Shown here piece by piece: positions 23,866 to 31,990 of a stretch of 39,511 nucleotides of DNA. Origin of the DNA: JACCTH01 sp036556085. GTDB lineage: Bacteria > Actinomycetota > Acidimicrobiia > Spongiisociales > ZC4RG35. The stretch covers positions 1 through 39,511 of the forward strand of contig DATBKE010000022.1 in the NCBI GenBank assembly GCA_036556085.1, in the 5' to 3' direction. The notes under the pieces are model-generated. The model was not told the DNA's origin. It saw only the letters and a list, made by a program, of their open reading frames with translations, and made no database searches. How positions within the stretch are numbered: position 1 is the stretch's first letter; each line of letters starts with the position of its first letter. Position numbers and translations under genes: made by a program.

Positions 23866-24884
23866 GGTTGAGTTGCCTCTATTCGTTGCTTGGCGAGATG
23901 AGGTGGCAAGGTTTCGAACATGGCGTCGAAGATGTCGCCCGGACCGAGGGGAGCCAGTCCCTCCGCTCGTTCGATCGCCAGGTCGACTTCCTCCGCTGCT
24001 TCCTTTTCAATCTGTTGCTGCCAGGACTCCGACCAAACCTCCCGCTCGGAGAGGAAACGGCGAACCCGTTCCAGCGGATCCCGCTGACGCCATTCCTCGG
24101 TGAGGTCCGCCCCCCGGTAGCGGGCGGGGTCGTCGGCCGTGGTATGCGGTCCGAGGCGATAAGTCACTGCCTCTATCAATGTCGGGCCCCCCCCGCCGCG
24201 AGCGCGATCGATCGCCTCCTTCGTCGTTTGATAGACGCCGAGCAAGTCATTTCCGTCGATTTGCACCCCGGGCATGCCATAGGCAATCGCCTTCTGAGCA
24301 ATTGTCTCGGACCGGGTTTGCTCTTCTCGGGGGAGGGATATCGCCCAGCCGTTGTTCTGACAAAAGAACACACAGGGCACCGAGAAGACGGCCGCGAAGT
24401 TCATGGCCTCGTGGAAGTCGCCTTCGGAAGTGGCGCCATCACCGAAGTAAGTGATGGCAATTCGCGATTCACCTCTCAACTTTGCAGCCCAGCCCAGGCC
24501 AACCGCGTGAACCATGTGGCCGCCCACGGTGATCGAAGGCGGCAGAACTGGCACGTGAACCGGTGGCGACCCACCCCTCTCGTCGCCTGTTCGCCCTGCC
24601 AGGAGCAGCTCCAACGGATAGCCCTGCATCCACATGGCGGCTCCATCCCGATAGGTCGCCGCCATCCAATCGTCGGGATCGAGAGCAGCGGCACTCCCCA
24701 CCTGGGCGGCCTCCTGGCCCTCGAAGGGAGCGTACGTGGCGAGCCTGCCTTGCTTCTGTAGGGCCGTTCCCTTCCGGTCGTAGGTGCGGGCAAACACCAT
24801 CGCCCGATACAGCCGCCGGATCATCTCCACCTCCAACGGAGACTCCTGGTTGAGGGCTCCCGAAGGCGTGAGGATCTGAAACAT
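23862..24884 (-). CDS. 2-oxoacid dehydrogenase E1 component, alpha subunit (PdhA-like)
   Basis: The thiamine diphosphate motif GDGATSEGDFHEAMNFAAVF ends with the expected NN (QNNGW). The phosphorylation-loop region RLGPHTTADDPARYR is also present. The N-terminus MFQILTPSGAL and QGRLATYAPFEGQEAAQVG resemble Bacillus-type PdhA, so pyruvate is the likeliest substrate, although branched-chain 2-oxoacids remain possible. 340 residues. It starts 21 nt after the ftsK stop and leads the E1alpha-E1beta-E2 operon, which may be read through from ftsK. Confidence 0.92.
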   Translation of the reverse strand: MFQILTPSGALNQESPLEVEMIRRLYRAMVFARTYDRKGTALQKQGRLATYAPFEGQEAAQVGSAAALDPDDWMAATYRDGAAMWMQGYPLELLLAGRTGDERGGSPPVHVPVLPPSITVGGHMVHAVGLGWAAKLRGESRIAITYFGDGATSEGDFHEAMNFAAVFSVPCVFFCQNNGWAISLPREEQTRSETIAQKAIAYGMPGVQIDGNDLLGVYQTTKEAIDRARGGGGPTLIEAVTYRLGPHTTADDPARYRGADLTEEWRQRDPLERVRRFLSEREVWSESWQQQIEKEAAEEVDLAIERAEGLAPLGPGDIFDAMFETLPPHLAKQRIEATQP

Positions 24885-24905
24885 GTGGCGGACTGAGCGT
24901 ACCCG

Positions 24906-27110
24906 TTATACGGAAACTCTCTCCCGGTCGTACACCTCTTCGAGTTCGTCCACCGTCATCAGCACGGCCCGCGCCTTCGATCCCTCCGACGGGCCGACGA
25001 TCCCTCGCTGTTCGAGGATGTCCATGACCCGACCGGCGCGGGCGAAACCAATGCGGAGCTTGCGTTGCAACATCGATGTCGACCCGAGCTGGCTGCGGAC
25101 GATGAGATCCATCGCCTGGCGCACTATCTGCTCTTCCTCGTCGTCGTACTCGTCTGCTGCTGCCGCGGGCTCGGCGGCTTTCTCCACCACAGCTTCCTCG
25201 TACTCGGCTTCCCGCTGGCGCCGGCTCCAGTCGACGATTGCCCCGACCTCCTCCTCACTCACCCAGGCCCCCTGGTAACGAACCGGGCGCGGTTCGGCGG
25301 CGGTGACCACCAGCATGTCACCCATGCCCACGAGCTTTTCCGCTCCCGCCCCGTCGATGATCACCCGGCTGTCGGTCTGAGACGCAACCGAGAATGCGAG
25401 CCGGGAAGGAATGTTGGCTTTGATCACCCCGGTGATGACATCGACCGAAGGACGTTGGGTGGCGATGACGAGATGGATGCCGACTGCCCGCGCCATTTGG
25501 GCGATGCGAACTATGGCCTCCTCTACTTCCCGCCCCGCAACCATCATCAGATCATTCAATTCGTCGACGATTACGACGAGATAAGGGAAGCGGTCGAAAC
25601 CTTCTTCGGGTAGTTCTCCGGATTCGAGTTTCTGGCGATACCCCCAGATGTCGCGCACCTTGGCGTCGGCCAGAAGGTCGTAGCGGCGATCCATCTCCAC
25701 CACCGCCCATTTGAGGGCGTCCGCCGCCTTCTTGGGGTTGGTTATCACTCGGGTGAGCAGATGTGGGACCCCGTTGTATTGGCCCAGTTCGACTCGCTTG
25801 GGATCGACCATGATCAGACGGACGTCGTCGGGGCTCGTGCGCATGAGAAGCGAGGAGACGATCGAGTTGATACAAGACGACTTGCCGGCTCCGGTAGCCC
25901 CGGCGATGAGGACATGGGGCAGCTCGGACAGGTTCAACATCCGGGCTCGTCCCGAGATGTCCACCCCCAATCCCACCGTTAACGGGTGCGTCGCCGCCGA
26001 GGCCTCCGAGCTTCTTAGAACGTCGCCCAGGGTCACCAGCCGGCGCCGCCGGTTGGGGACCTCGACGCCAATCGCCGACCTTCCGGGAATGGGGACGAGC
26101 AGCCGAACATCGGGGGTGGCGAGGGCATAGGCGATGTCGTGGGCAAGGCTCGAGACTCGGTTTACCTTGACGCCCGGAGCCAGTTCGATCTCATAACGGG
26201 TCACGGTCGGTCCCGAGACAATCTTGGTCAGCTGGGCATCGACACCGTGCTGGCGGAGGGTCTCCTCCAGCTGGTTGGCAGTGTCTTCGAGGGCGCGACG
26301 GCTCTGCTCCTCTCCCCCCCCGGCATGGAGCAACTCAAGCGGCGGGAGTTGATAACCACCCGCCGGCGCCGGAAGGGGCTTGGGAACCCTTGCTTTGGCC
26401 GGCTTCGAAGGCTTTTCTACCGCCGGGGGTGGCTCGGGTTCGGCGGGTCTGGGCGAGCGCTTGACCCGGACCGGCTGGGCCGGCAGCGGGGAAGGTCGGT
26501 TGAAACCACCCCGAACCAACGCCACGGCCGTGGTGACCGCTTCCTTGACGGTGGTACGAAACAGGATGAGGACCCCCATGCCCATAAAGGCGGAAAGGAC
26601 GACGAAGGCACCCCACGAGCCGAGCAAGCGTCGGAGCGGGTAGGCCACCAGGGCTCCGATTGCTCCTCCCCGTTCTTTGACCAGTTCGATGTTTGGAGCC
26701 AGTGCCACTGCCCCCGTGAGGAGATGAAACATCGCCAGCGACCCGATGAAAGTGAAGACTGAGCCGGTGACGGTCCGCCCGGCCGGCTGTCGGGGTCGCC
26801 CCGCGATCAACACCACCCCGATTCCGATCAGGGCGAAGGGCAACGCGTAACGCCAGAGTCCGAATAAGAGCCGGGTTCCATTTTCGACCGCGGCTCCAAA
26901 GGGACCGGCGAGATCGAGAAAGCCCAACCCAAATAACAGGCCCAAAACGATGAGGAACATTCCCCACAGGTCGTCGGCCTGACGACCGAGATGTTCGCGC
27001 AGTCTCTCTCGCAAGCCCACCAGCCGAGATCGCAGAGTGATGCGCGTTTTGCTTGTGGACACCCGCTTCCGCCCGCGGCCACCCCGCCGGGTGGGCGTCC
27101 GTTTGGTCAT
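24906..27110 (-). CDS. ftsK: DNA translocase FtsK/SpoIIIE
   Basis: FtsK pumps DNA through the closing septum and aids chromosome segregation. A very basic N-terminus is followed by four membrane helices (about 48-68, 82-104, 115-136 and 165-186) and a short Pro-rich linker (about 205-252). The alpha and beta motor domains have Walker A GATGAGKS at 404-411 and a Walker B near LVVIVDELNDL, and a C-terminal gamma winged helix reads oriented DNA sites (STSMLQRKLRIGFARAGRVMD). 734 residues, a short-linker form. It lies 41 nt after rnj, as in other actinobacteria. Confidence 0.96.
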   Translation of the reverse strand: MTKRTPTRRGGRGRKRVSTSKTRITLRSRLVGLRERLREHLGRQADDLWGMFLIVLGLLFGLGFLDLAGPFGAAVENGTRLLFGLWRYALPFALIGIGVVLIAGRPRQPAGRTVTGSVFTFIGSLAMFHLLTGAVALAPNIELVKERGGAIGALVAYPLRRLLGSWGAFVVLSAFMGMGVLILFRTTVKEAVTTAVALVRGGFNRPSPLPAQPVRVKRSPRPAEPEPPPAVEKPSKPAKARVPKPLPAPAGGYQLPPLELLHAGGGEEQSRRALEDTANQLEETLRQHGVDAQLTKIVSGPTVTRYEIELAPGVKVNRVSSLAHDIAYALATPDVRLLVPIPGRSAIGVEVPNRRRRLVTLGDVLRSSEASAATHPLTVGLGVDISGRARMLNLSELPHVLIAGATGAGKSSCINSIVSSLLMRTSPDDVRLIMVDPKRVELGQYNGVPHLLTRVITNPKKAADALKWAVVEMDRRYDLLADAKVRDIWGYRQKLESGELPEEGFDRFPYLVVIVDELNDLMMVAGREVEEAIVRIAQMARAVGIHLVIATQRPSVDVITGVIKANIPSRLAFSVASQTDSRVIIDGAGAEKLVGMGDMLVVTAAEPRPVRYQGAWVSEEEVGAIVDWSRRQREAEYEEAVVEKAAEPAAAADEYDDEEEQIVRQAMDLIVRSQLGSTSMLQRKLRIGFARAGRVMDILEQRGIVGPSEGSKARAVLMTVDELEEVYDRERVSV

Positions 27111-27151
27111 GTGCTTCTAGCCTACCCGTCCCACCTGGCGGCGGTTTGGAT

Positions 27152-28786
27152 CTAGAGCTCGAGGACCACCGGAACGATCACCGGGCGTCGCGACGTCTCC
27201 GCTTTGATGATGCGGGCCGCGGTTTGGCGTGTCGCCTGCTGCAAAACCGAGAGATCGGCTTCGCCATTGTTCAACCGTTCCTCCAGGCTTTGGCGCACTG
27301 CTTGCCCGGCTTTCTCCAGGACCGCTTCGGGATCATCCATCACCCCGTGGCTGTGGAGGTCGGGGCCGTAAACGATCTCACGGTTGTTGGGTGAAACCGC
27401 CACCGTCACCACCACCACCCCCTCGTCCGCCAGATGACTGCGATCGCGCAAGACCGCTTGCACTTCCCCAACCCCTTCGCCGTCGAGATAGACATAGCCG
27501 GCGGGCCGGGCCCGGCGCTCGACGCGGGTCTCGGGCCCGTCGAGCACCAATGCATCTCCGTCCTCGCAGACTTCGACATTCGCCACTCCCACCAACCTCG
27601 CCAGGTCGGCATGGGCGGCGAGGTGCCGATACTCGCCGTGGACGGGAACGAAGGCGGCAGGCTTGACGACGTGCAGCATCGTCAGGAGCTCGTCCCGATT
27701 GGCGTGACCGGAGACGTGAACCTCGGCATTGCGGCCGTGAACCACTCGCGCACCGCGTCGGAGGAGCTGATTGATCACCCGCGACACGGCGGTTTCGTTG
27801 CCAGGGATGGGCGTGGCGGAGAGGAGGATCGTGTCGCCCGCCCCGATCTCGACGAACTTGTGCCGCCCCTGGGCCATGAGTGAGAGGGCGGCGAAGGGTT
27901 CACCCTGGCTCCCGGTGGTGAGTAGGAGTTGCCGCTCGGCGGGTAACTCGAGGAGCTCGGTGATGTCGACCACCTGATCGGCCGGTACCTCGAGCCGGCC
28001 CAGGCTCTGGGCAACCGATGTGTTCCGCTGGAGCGAGCGCCCGAATATGGCGAGCTTGCGACCACTCGCCACCGCCGAATCGACAATCTGCTGGATGCGA
28101 TGAATGTGGGACGAGAAGCAGGCGGCGATGACCCTCCCGGGGGCATGGGAGACGATGTCTTTTATCGAATCGGAGAGGGTCCGCTCCGAGGGGACGAAGC
28201 CGGGACGCTCGGCGTTGGTGGAATCTGAGAGGAGGAGCCGGACTCCGCGACGGCCGAGGAGAGCGAGGGTGGCGAGGTCGGTGGCTCGGCTGTCGATCGG
28301 AGTGGGGTCGAGTTTGAAGTCACCGGTATGGAGGACGACTCCCTCGGGCGTGTCGAAAGCCACCGCACAGGCATCGGGCACGGAATGAGCGACGTTGATC
28401 AATGCAAAGCGGAAGGGTTCGAGGTTGACCGGCTTCCCCACCTCGATCGTTCGCAGGTCGGCCTCGACCCCGAGCTCCTCGATGCGCCCTGCGGCCAGGC
28501 CCAGAGTCATGGCTGTTCCGTAAACCGGAACGTTTAGATCGCGAAGGAAATACGGAAGGGCGCCGATGTGGTCCTCGTGCCCGTGGGTGAGAACGACGCC
28601 GACGACATCTGCTCCTCTCTCCACCAACCAGCTCCAGTCGGGAAAGACCAGATCCACACCGAGCATCTCTTCTTCAGGGAACATGAGCCCGCAATCGATG
28701 AGGACGATCTTTCCGTCCACCTCGAGGGCAGCGCAGTTGCGGCCAATCTCCCCCAGACCCCCGAGAAAGGTGACGCGGACTGTCAC
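27152..28786 (-). CDS. rnj: Ribonuclease J
   Basis: RNase J is a metallo-beta-lactamase-fold 5'-3' exonuclease and endonuclease for RNA decay. The metal site HGHEDH is at 68-73 of a product that starts VTVRVTFLGGLGEIGRNC. Later motifs include LHTGDFKLDPTP, ISGH-type VSGHANRDEL and a C-terminal domain. 544 residues, typical. I start at GTG 28786, ten nt after the dapA stop; there is no visible ribosome binding site, so coupling to dapA is likely. The open frame to 28993 overlaps dapA and is not used. Confidence 0.95.
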   Translation of the reverse strand: MTVRVTFLGGLGEIGRNCAALEVDGKIVLIDCGLMFPEEEMLGVDLVFPDWSWLVERGADVVGVVLTHGHEDHIGALPYFLRDLNVPVYGTAMTLGLAAGRIEELGVEADLRTIEVGKPVNLEPFRFALINVAHSVPDACAVAFDTPEGVVLHTGDFKLDPTPIDSRATDLATLALLGRRGVRLLLSDSTNAERPGFVPSERTLSDSIKDIVSHAPGRVIAACFSSHIHRIQQIVDSAVASGRKLAIFGRSLQRNTSVAQSLGRLEVPADQVVDITELLELPAERQLLLTTGSQGEPFAALSLMAQGRHKFVEIGAGDTILLSATPIPGNETAVSRVINQLLRRGARVVHGRNAEVHVSGHANRDELLTMLHVVKPAAFVPVHGEYRHLAAHADLARLVGVANVEVCEDGDALVLDGPETRVERRARPAGYVYLDGEGVGEVQAVLRDRSHLADEGVVVVTVAVSPNNREIVYGPDLHSHGVMDDPEAVLEKAGQAVRQSLEERLNNGEADLSVLQQATRQTAARIIKAETSRRPVIVPVVLEL

Positions 28787-28796
28787 TGGTGGGAGG

Positions 28797-29669
28797 TCAC
28801 AGGTGGGTGAGGGCGTCCTTGATCGCGGCCACCGTTTGTTCAGACGACGGAACCAATGGGAGACGTGGATTGCCCACCGGCTCCCACAGCGCATTGAGAG
28901 CGGCTTTGACGGGCGAGGGGTTGGGGTCGAGGAAGCAAGCGAACCCGAGGGGCAGCAATCGGGCGTGGAGATCGCGAGCGCGCTCGACGTCACCGGCAGC
29001 GGCGGCTTTGACCATCGCCGCCACGTGCTCCCCCGCCAGATGGGAGATCACCGAGATCACGCCCACGGCCCCTACGGCCATCATCGGCCAGGTGTAGGTG
29101 TCCTGTCCCGAATAGACCTCGAGGCCCTGAACCTCGACACAGGTGCGGGAAGTGAAGTCGATGTCCATGACCGCGTCCTTGACTGCGCGGATGCGGGGGT
29201 GATCGGAAAGGACCTTTAAGGTCTCGATCTCGATCAGGCGGGCAGTACGCCCGGGGATGTTGTAGAGGGCGAGCGGTAAGTCGGTGGCATCGGCGATCGC
29301 TCGAAAGTGGGCAGTGAGCCCCTCCTGGGCGGGGCGGTTGTAATAAGGCGTGACGGCCAATATTCCGTGGCACCCGGCCTTGGCCGCCCTACGGCTGAGG
29401 TGACAGGACTCCTCTGTGTTGTAGGTGCCGGTGCCGGCGACAACTTTGGTCTCGCGCCCGGCGACTGCTTCGACCACGGTGCGATAGAGCGCCACCTTCT
29501 CGTCCTCGCTCAGGGTCGGCGATTCACCGGTGGTACCGGTGACTACCAGCCCATCGGAGCCGTGGGAAGCGAGGTGCCGGGCGAGATTCCAAGCTTTCTC
29601 GTGATCGACCTGCCCGTCGTCGCCAAACGGCGTGATCATCGCCGTCAGAACTCGGCCGAAGATGGGCAT
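28797..29669 (-). CDS. dapA: 4-hydroxy-tetrahydrodipicolinate synthase
   Basis: DapA condenses pyruvate with aspartate semialdehyde in lysine/diaminopimelate synthesis. The Schiff-base Lys164 is in RAVKDAVMD, the catalytic Tyr136 in LYNIPGR, and the GTTGES loop at 45-50. 290 residues. It is the first gene of dapA-rnj-ftsK, and its upstream region is shared with the divergent thioredoxin-like gene (58 nt between the starts). Confidence 0.96.
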   Translation of the reverse strand: MPIFGRVLTAMITPFGDDGQVDHEKAWNLARHLASHGSDGLVVTGTTGESPTLSEDEKVALYRTVVEAVAGRETKVVAGTGTYNTEESCHLSRRAAKAGCHGILAVTPYYNRPAQEGLTAHFRAIADATDLPLALYNIPGRTARLIEIETLKVLSDHPRIRAVKDAVMDIDFTSRTCVEVQGLEVYSGQDTYTWPMMAVGAVGVISVISHLAGEHVAAMVKAAAAGDVERARDLHARLLPLGFACFLDPNPSPVKAALNALWEPVGNPRLPLVPSSEQTVAAIKDALTHL

Positions 29670-29727
29670 GTTTTGAGGTTACCCCTCTCGGAATGGCGCC
29701 ACCGACCGCGGGGTTTAGGTTGGTGAG

Positions 29728-30483
29728 ATGACAACGAACGTGATTGATGTTGGAGAGGCCGAGTTCTCGGCCAAGGTCGTAGAAGCGTCGAAGACGGCCC
29801 CGGTGGTGGTGGATTTCTGGGCGAGTTGGTGCCAGCCCTGTAAGACCCTGAGTCCCATCCTCGAGCGCGCGGCTTCCGAAGGAGAGGGGGCGTTCACCCT
29901 CGCCAAGGTCGACGTCGATGCCAACCAACGGCTGGCGCAGGCGTTCTCGATCCAGAGCATTCCAACGGTGATCGCCTTCCGCGACGGCCAGCCAGTCGAC
30001 ATGTTCACCGGGGCGCTGCCGGAGGCTCAGGTCAAGGCGTTTATCTCGCGGCTCATCCCACCGGCGGTCGATGAGCGCGTGGTTGCGGCCGAAGGTTTGA
30101 TCGAGGCGGGCAAGGTCGCCGAGGCTGAGTCATCGTTACGAGGGTTGCTCGATGAGAACCCGGTCAACTCCGAGGCCGCCCTGACTCTCGCCGGTCTTTT
30201 GATCGAGGATGGCCGGACTGACGAGGCTATCGAAGTCCTCGAGCGGCAGGCACCGACGGCCGAGGTCAAACAGATGACGGCCGCGGCGCGGCTGATCGGC
30301 TCCGGAGAGGTCGATTTATCTGACCCCGAAGAGGCGCTCCCCCGCTTGCTCACCGCCGTCGAAGCCGGCGGCGAGCAACGAGAGAAGGCGCGTCTGCAGA
30401 TGATCGACGTGTTCGACCTCCTCGGCCCCGAGCACGAACTCACTCGCGAATACCGACGCCGTCTCGCCTCCGCCCTGTTCTAA
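29728..30483 (+). CDS. Thioredoxin-TPR chaperone of the CnoX/YbbN type
   Basis: The first 110 residues form a thioredoxin domain with WCQPC (Cys35 and Cys38) and the cis-Pro loop QSIPTVIAF. The remainder is a tetratricopeptide-like helical domain (ERVVAAEGLIEAGKVAEAESSLRGLL ... LLIEDGRTDEAIEVL). This architecture and the 251-residue length match CnoX/YbbN, a redox-controlled holdase that works with GroEL and DnaK in proteobacteria. A TAGGTT hexamer ends six nt before the ATG, the same leaderless geometry as nsrR, but no good -35 is visible. It is divergent from dapA. Confidence 0.88.
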   Translation: MTTNVIDVGEAEFSAKVVEASKTAPVVVDFWASWCQPCKTLSPILERAASEGEGAFTLAKVDVDANQRLAQAFSIQSIPTVIAFRDGQPVDMFTGALPEAQVKAFISRLIPPAVDERVVAAEGLIEAGKVAEAESSLRGLLDENPVNSEAALTLAGLLIEDGRTDEAIEVLERQAPTAEVKQMTAAARLIGSGEVDLSDPEEALPRLLTAVEAGGEQREKARLQMIDVFDLLGPEHELTREYRRRLASALF

Positions 30484-30494
30484 AACGCGACCCA

Positions 30495-30512
30495 GGGCCG
30501 CAGTCGTGGCCC
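30495..30512 (+). terminator. Weak hairpin after the thioredoxin-TPR gene
   Basis: GGGCC and GGCCC form a 5-bp stem with an 8-nt loop, 11 nt after the stop. There is no T-tract; a weak candidate only. Confidence 0.25.
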
Positions 30513-30522
30513 AGCAACGGTT
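30511..30522 (+). repeat. 12-bp direct repeat, left copy
   Basis: CCAGCAACGGTT, found again at 30729-30740. The two copies flank the DUF559 remnant. This copy overlaps the small palindrome GCAAC-G-GTTGC (30514-30524). Confidence 0.55.
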
Positions 30523-30539
30523 GCAGCCTACAGAGTGAA

Positions 30540-30701
30540 TCAAACGATCGCGGCTCGCAATTGCGCGACCACAAACTCGGGTCGAGTAGTGAAGTCCTGC
30601 CAGGTGAATCGAAAGATGCGCCAATTGTGGATTAGCGCAAGATTGTCGCGGTTGCGGTCGTTCTGGAAATCGGCCACCCGGCGGTGCCAGCGTTTGCTAG
30701 G
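30540..30701 (-). pseudogene. 3' remnant of a DUF559/AbiEi-type gene
   Basis: About 50 codons on the minus strand, ending in a proper TGA, read as the C-terminal end of a DUF559 domain: KRWHRRVADFQNDRNRDN, then ALIHNWRIFRFTWQDF and RPEFVVAQLRAAI. Intact relatives have the same RRWH ... DRxRD ... WRVLRFTW pattern at the end of a protein of roughly 300 residues related to AbiEi-like antitoxins and VSR-type nucleases. The frame continues upstream, antisense to the cyclophilin gene, with no family resemblance, so the 5' part has been lost. A 12-bp direct repeat flanks the remnant. Confidence 0.65.
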
Positions 30702-30717
30702 GGTCTGTCTGTGGGCT

Positions 30718-30742
30718 GGAACCGTTGTCCAGCAACGGTTCC
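30718..30742. repeat. Perfect inverted repeat before the cyclophilin gene; contains right copy of 12-bp repeat
   Basis: GGAACCGTTG and CAACGGTTCC form perfect 10-bp arms around TCCAG, ending 16 nt before the cyclophilin ATG. The right arm plus part of the loop is the second copy of the 12-bp direct repeat (30729-30740). It could be an operator, an RNA hairpin in the leader, or a scar of the event that removed the DUF559 gene. Confidence 0.6.
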
Positions 30743-30758
30743 TACCCTGGGTCGCAAT

Positions 30759-31265
30759 ATGGCGAAGCAATATCAAACAGCGCCCGAGCTCACCATCGAT
30801 TTGGGGAAGCGGTACACGGCCCAACTCGACACCAACCACGGCCCGATCACGATCGAACTCAACCCCGAGAAGTCGCCGCAGACGGTCAACAACTTTGTTT
30901 TCCTCGCCCGCGAGGGCTTCTACGACGGTGTCATCTTCCACCGCGTCGTCCCTGGCTTCGTGATCCAGGGCGGCGACCCCACCGGAACCGGTCGCGGCGG
31001 GCCGGGATACAAGTTTCGAGACGAGGTCGAGGGAGCGGGCACATACGAGCGCGGTGTCGTCGCCATGGCCAACGCCGGGCCCAATACCAACGGAAGCCAG
31101 TTCTTCATTTGCCTGGAAAAGGTCGGCCTCCCCCACGCCTACACCATCTTTGGGGAAGTGACGGATGGGATGGAAGCAGTCGACGCCATTGCCGCACTCC
31201 CCACCAAGGGCGAGAAACCAACCCAGGACGCGGTGATCAACTCGATTCAGGTCGAGGAGAGCTAA
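30759..31265 (+). CDS. Cyclophilin-type peptidyl-prolyl isomerase
   Basis: The 168-residue product from ATG 30759 has the cyclophilin core FHRVVPGFVIQGGDPTGTGRGGPGY, then NGSQFFICL and the HAYTIFGEV segment. Phe and Arg of the active site are present. With no signal peptide it should be cytoplasmic, assisting prolyl isomerisation in folding. The frame is open upstream to 30684, but that part runs through the inverted repeat and the DUF559 remnant. No clear ribosome binding site precedes the ATG. The 3' end overlaps dapB by four nt on the opposite strand. Confidence 0.92.
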   Translation: MAKQYQTAPELTIDLGKRYTAQLDTNHGPITIELNPEKSPQTVNNFVFLAREGFYDGVIFHRVVPGFVIQGGDPTGTGRGGPGYKFRDEVEGAGTYERGVVAMANAGPNTNGSQFFICLEKVGLPHAYTIFGEVTDGMEAVDAIAALPTKGEKPTQDAVINSIQVEES

Positions 31266-31990
31266 AGGCCGAGCAGTCCTTCGAGACCGACCGTCACCGG
31301 ATCGGCCATCGCCCCCACCGACCTGATCGCCAAGAGGATGCCGGGAACATATCCAGAGCGATCGCTCTGGTTGTGACGGATCTCGAGCGTCTCCCCGGGG
31401 TTGCCAAACAGGACATCCTGATGGGCCAGGAGGCCCGGAAGACGAACGGAATGGACCCAAACTCCGCCCACCTCGGCCCCGCGCGCTCCCGGGACCGACT
31501 CGGTTGACTCGACCGCCCGGGCGCCGTTTGGCTTCATTCGCTCGGCGGTGGCGAGGGCGGTGCCAGAAGGGGCATCGGTCTTGCGATCGTGGTGCAACTC
31601 GATCACCTCCGCCGCCGTGAAATAAGGCGACGCCTTCTCCGCCAACCACATCATCAAGACCGCCCCGATCGAAAAGTTGGGGACCACCAAGCACCGCCCC
31701 GGCCCTTCACCCCAGATCTGTCGGAGGGTATCGAGCTGATGCCGGTCGAAACCGGAGCTCCCCACTACGACATGTCCGCCGAAGGAGTGCCACTTCCGAA
31801 CATTGTCGAGAGCGGTGGCGGCGGGGCCGAACTCGACGATCACCTCGGCAGCCTTCAGCACCTCGAAATCGTCAAACCCGTGACCGGGGGCGTAGCGACC
31901 GACCAGATCGAGGTCCGATGTCGCTTCGATTGCGTCGCAGCACAGCGACCCCATCCGACCAGCCGCCCCCGATACGGCGACTGTGGTCAC
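31262..31990 (-). CDS. dapB: 4-hydroxy-tetrahydrodipicolinate reductase
   Basis: DapB reduces the product of DapA with NAD(P)H. The Rossmann motif SGAAGRMG starts at residue 7, and the signature ELHHDRKTDAPSGTA carries the catalytic His and Lys. VPNFSIGAVLM is also typical. 242 residues. ATG 31990 overlaps the stop of the M16 peptidase gene by four nt. In many actinobacteria thyX lies between dapB and dapA; here the plus-strand thioredoxin-like and cyclophilin genes do. Confidence 0.96.
   Translation of the reverse strand: MTTVAVSGAAGRMGSLCCDAIEATSDLDLVGRYAPGHGFDDFEVLKAAEVIVEFGPAATALDNVRKWHSFGGHVVVGSSGFDRHQLDTLRQIWGEGPGRCLVVPNFSIGAVLMMWLAEKASPYFTAAEVIELHHDRKTDAPSGTALATAERMKPNGARAVESTESVPGARGAEVGGVWVHSVRLPGLLAHQDVLFGNPGETLEIRHNQSDRSGYVPGILLAIRSVGAMADPVTVGLEGLLGL

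Noticed and set aside
30702..31694. 5' two thirds of a 384-codon minus-strand frame over the cyclophilin gene and part of dapB
   Set aside because: Low-complexity Gly/Arg/Asp translation. Only its last 50 or so codons resemble a protein family, and these are reported as a remnant.
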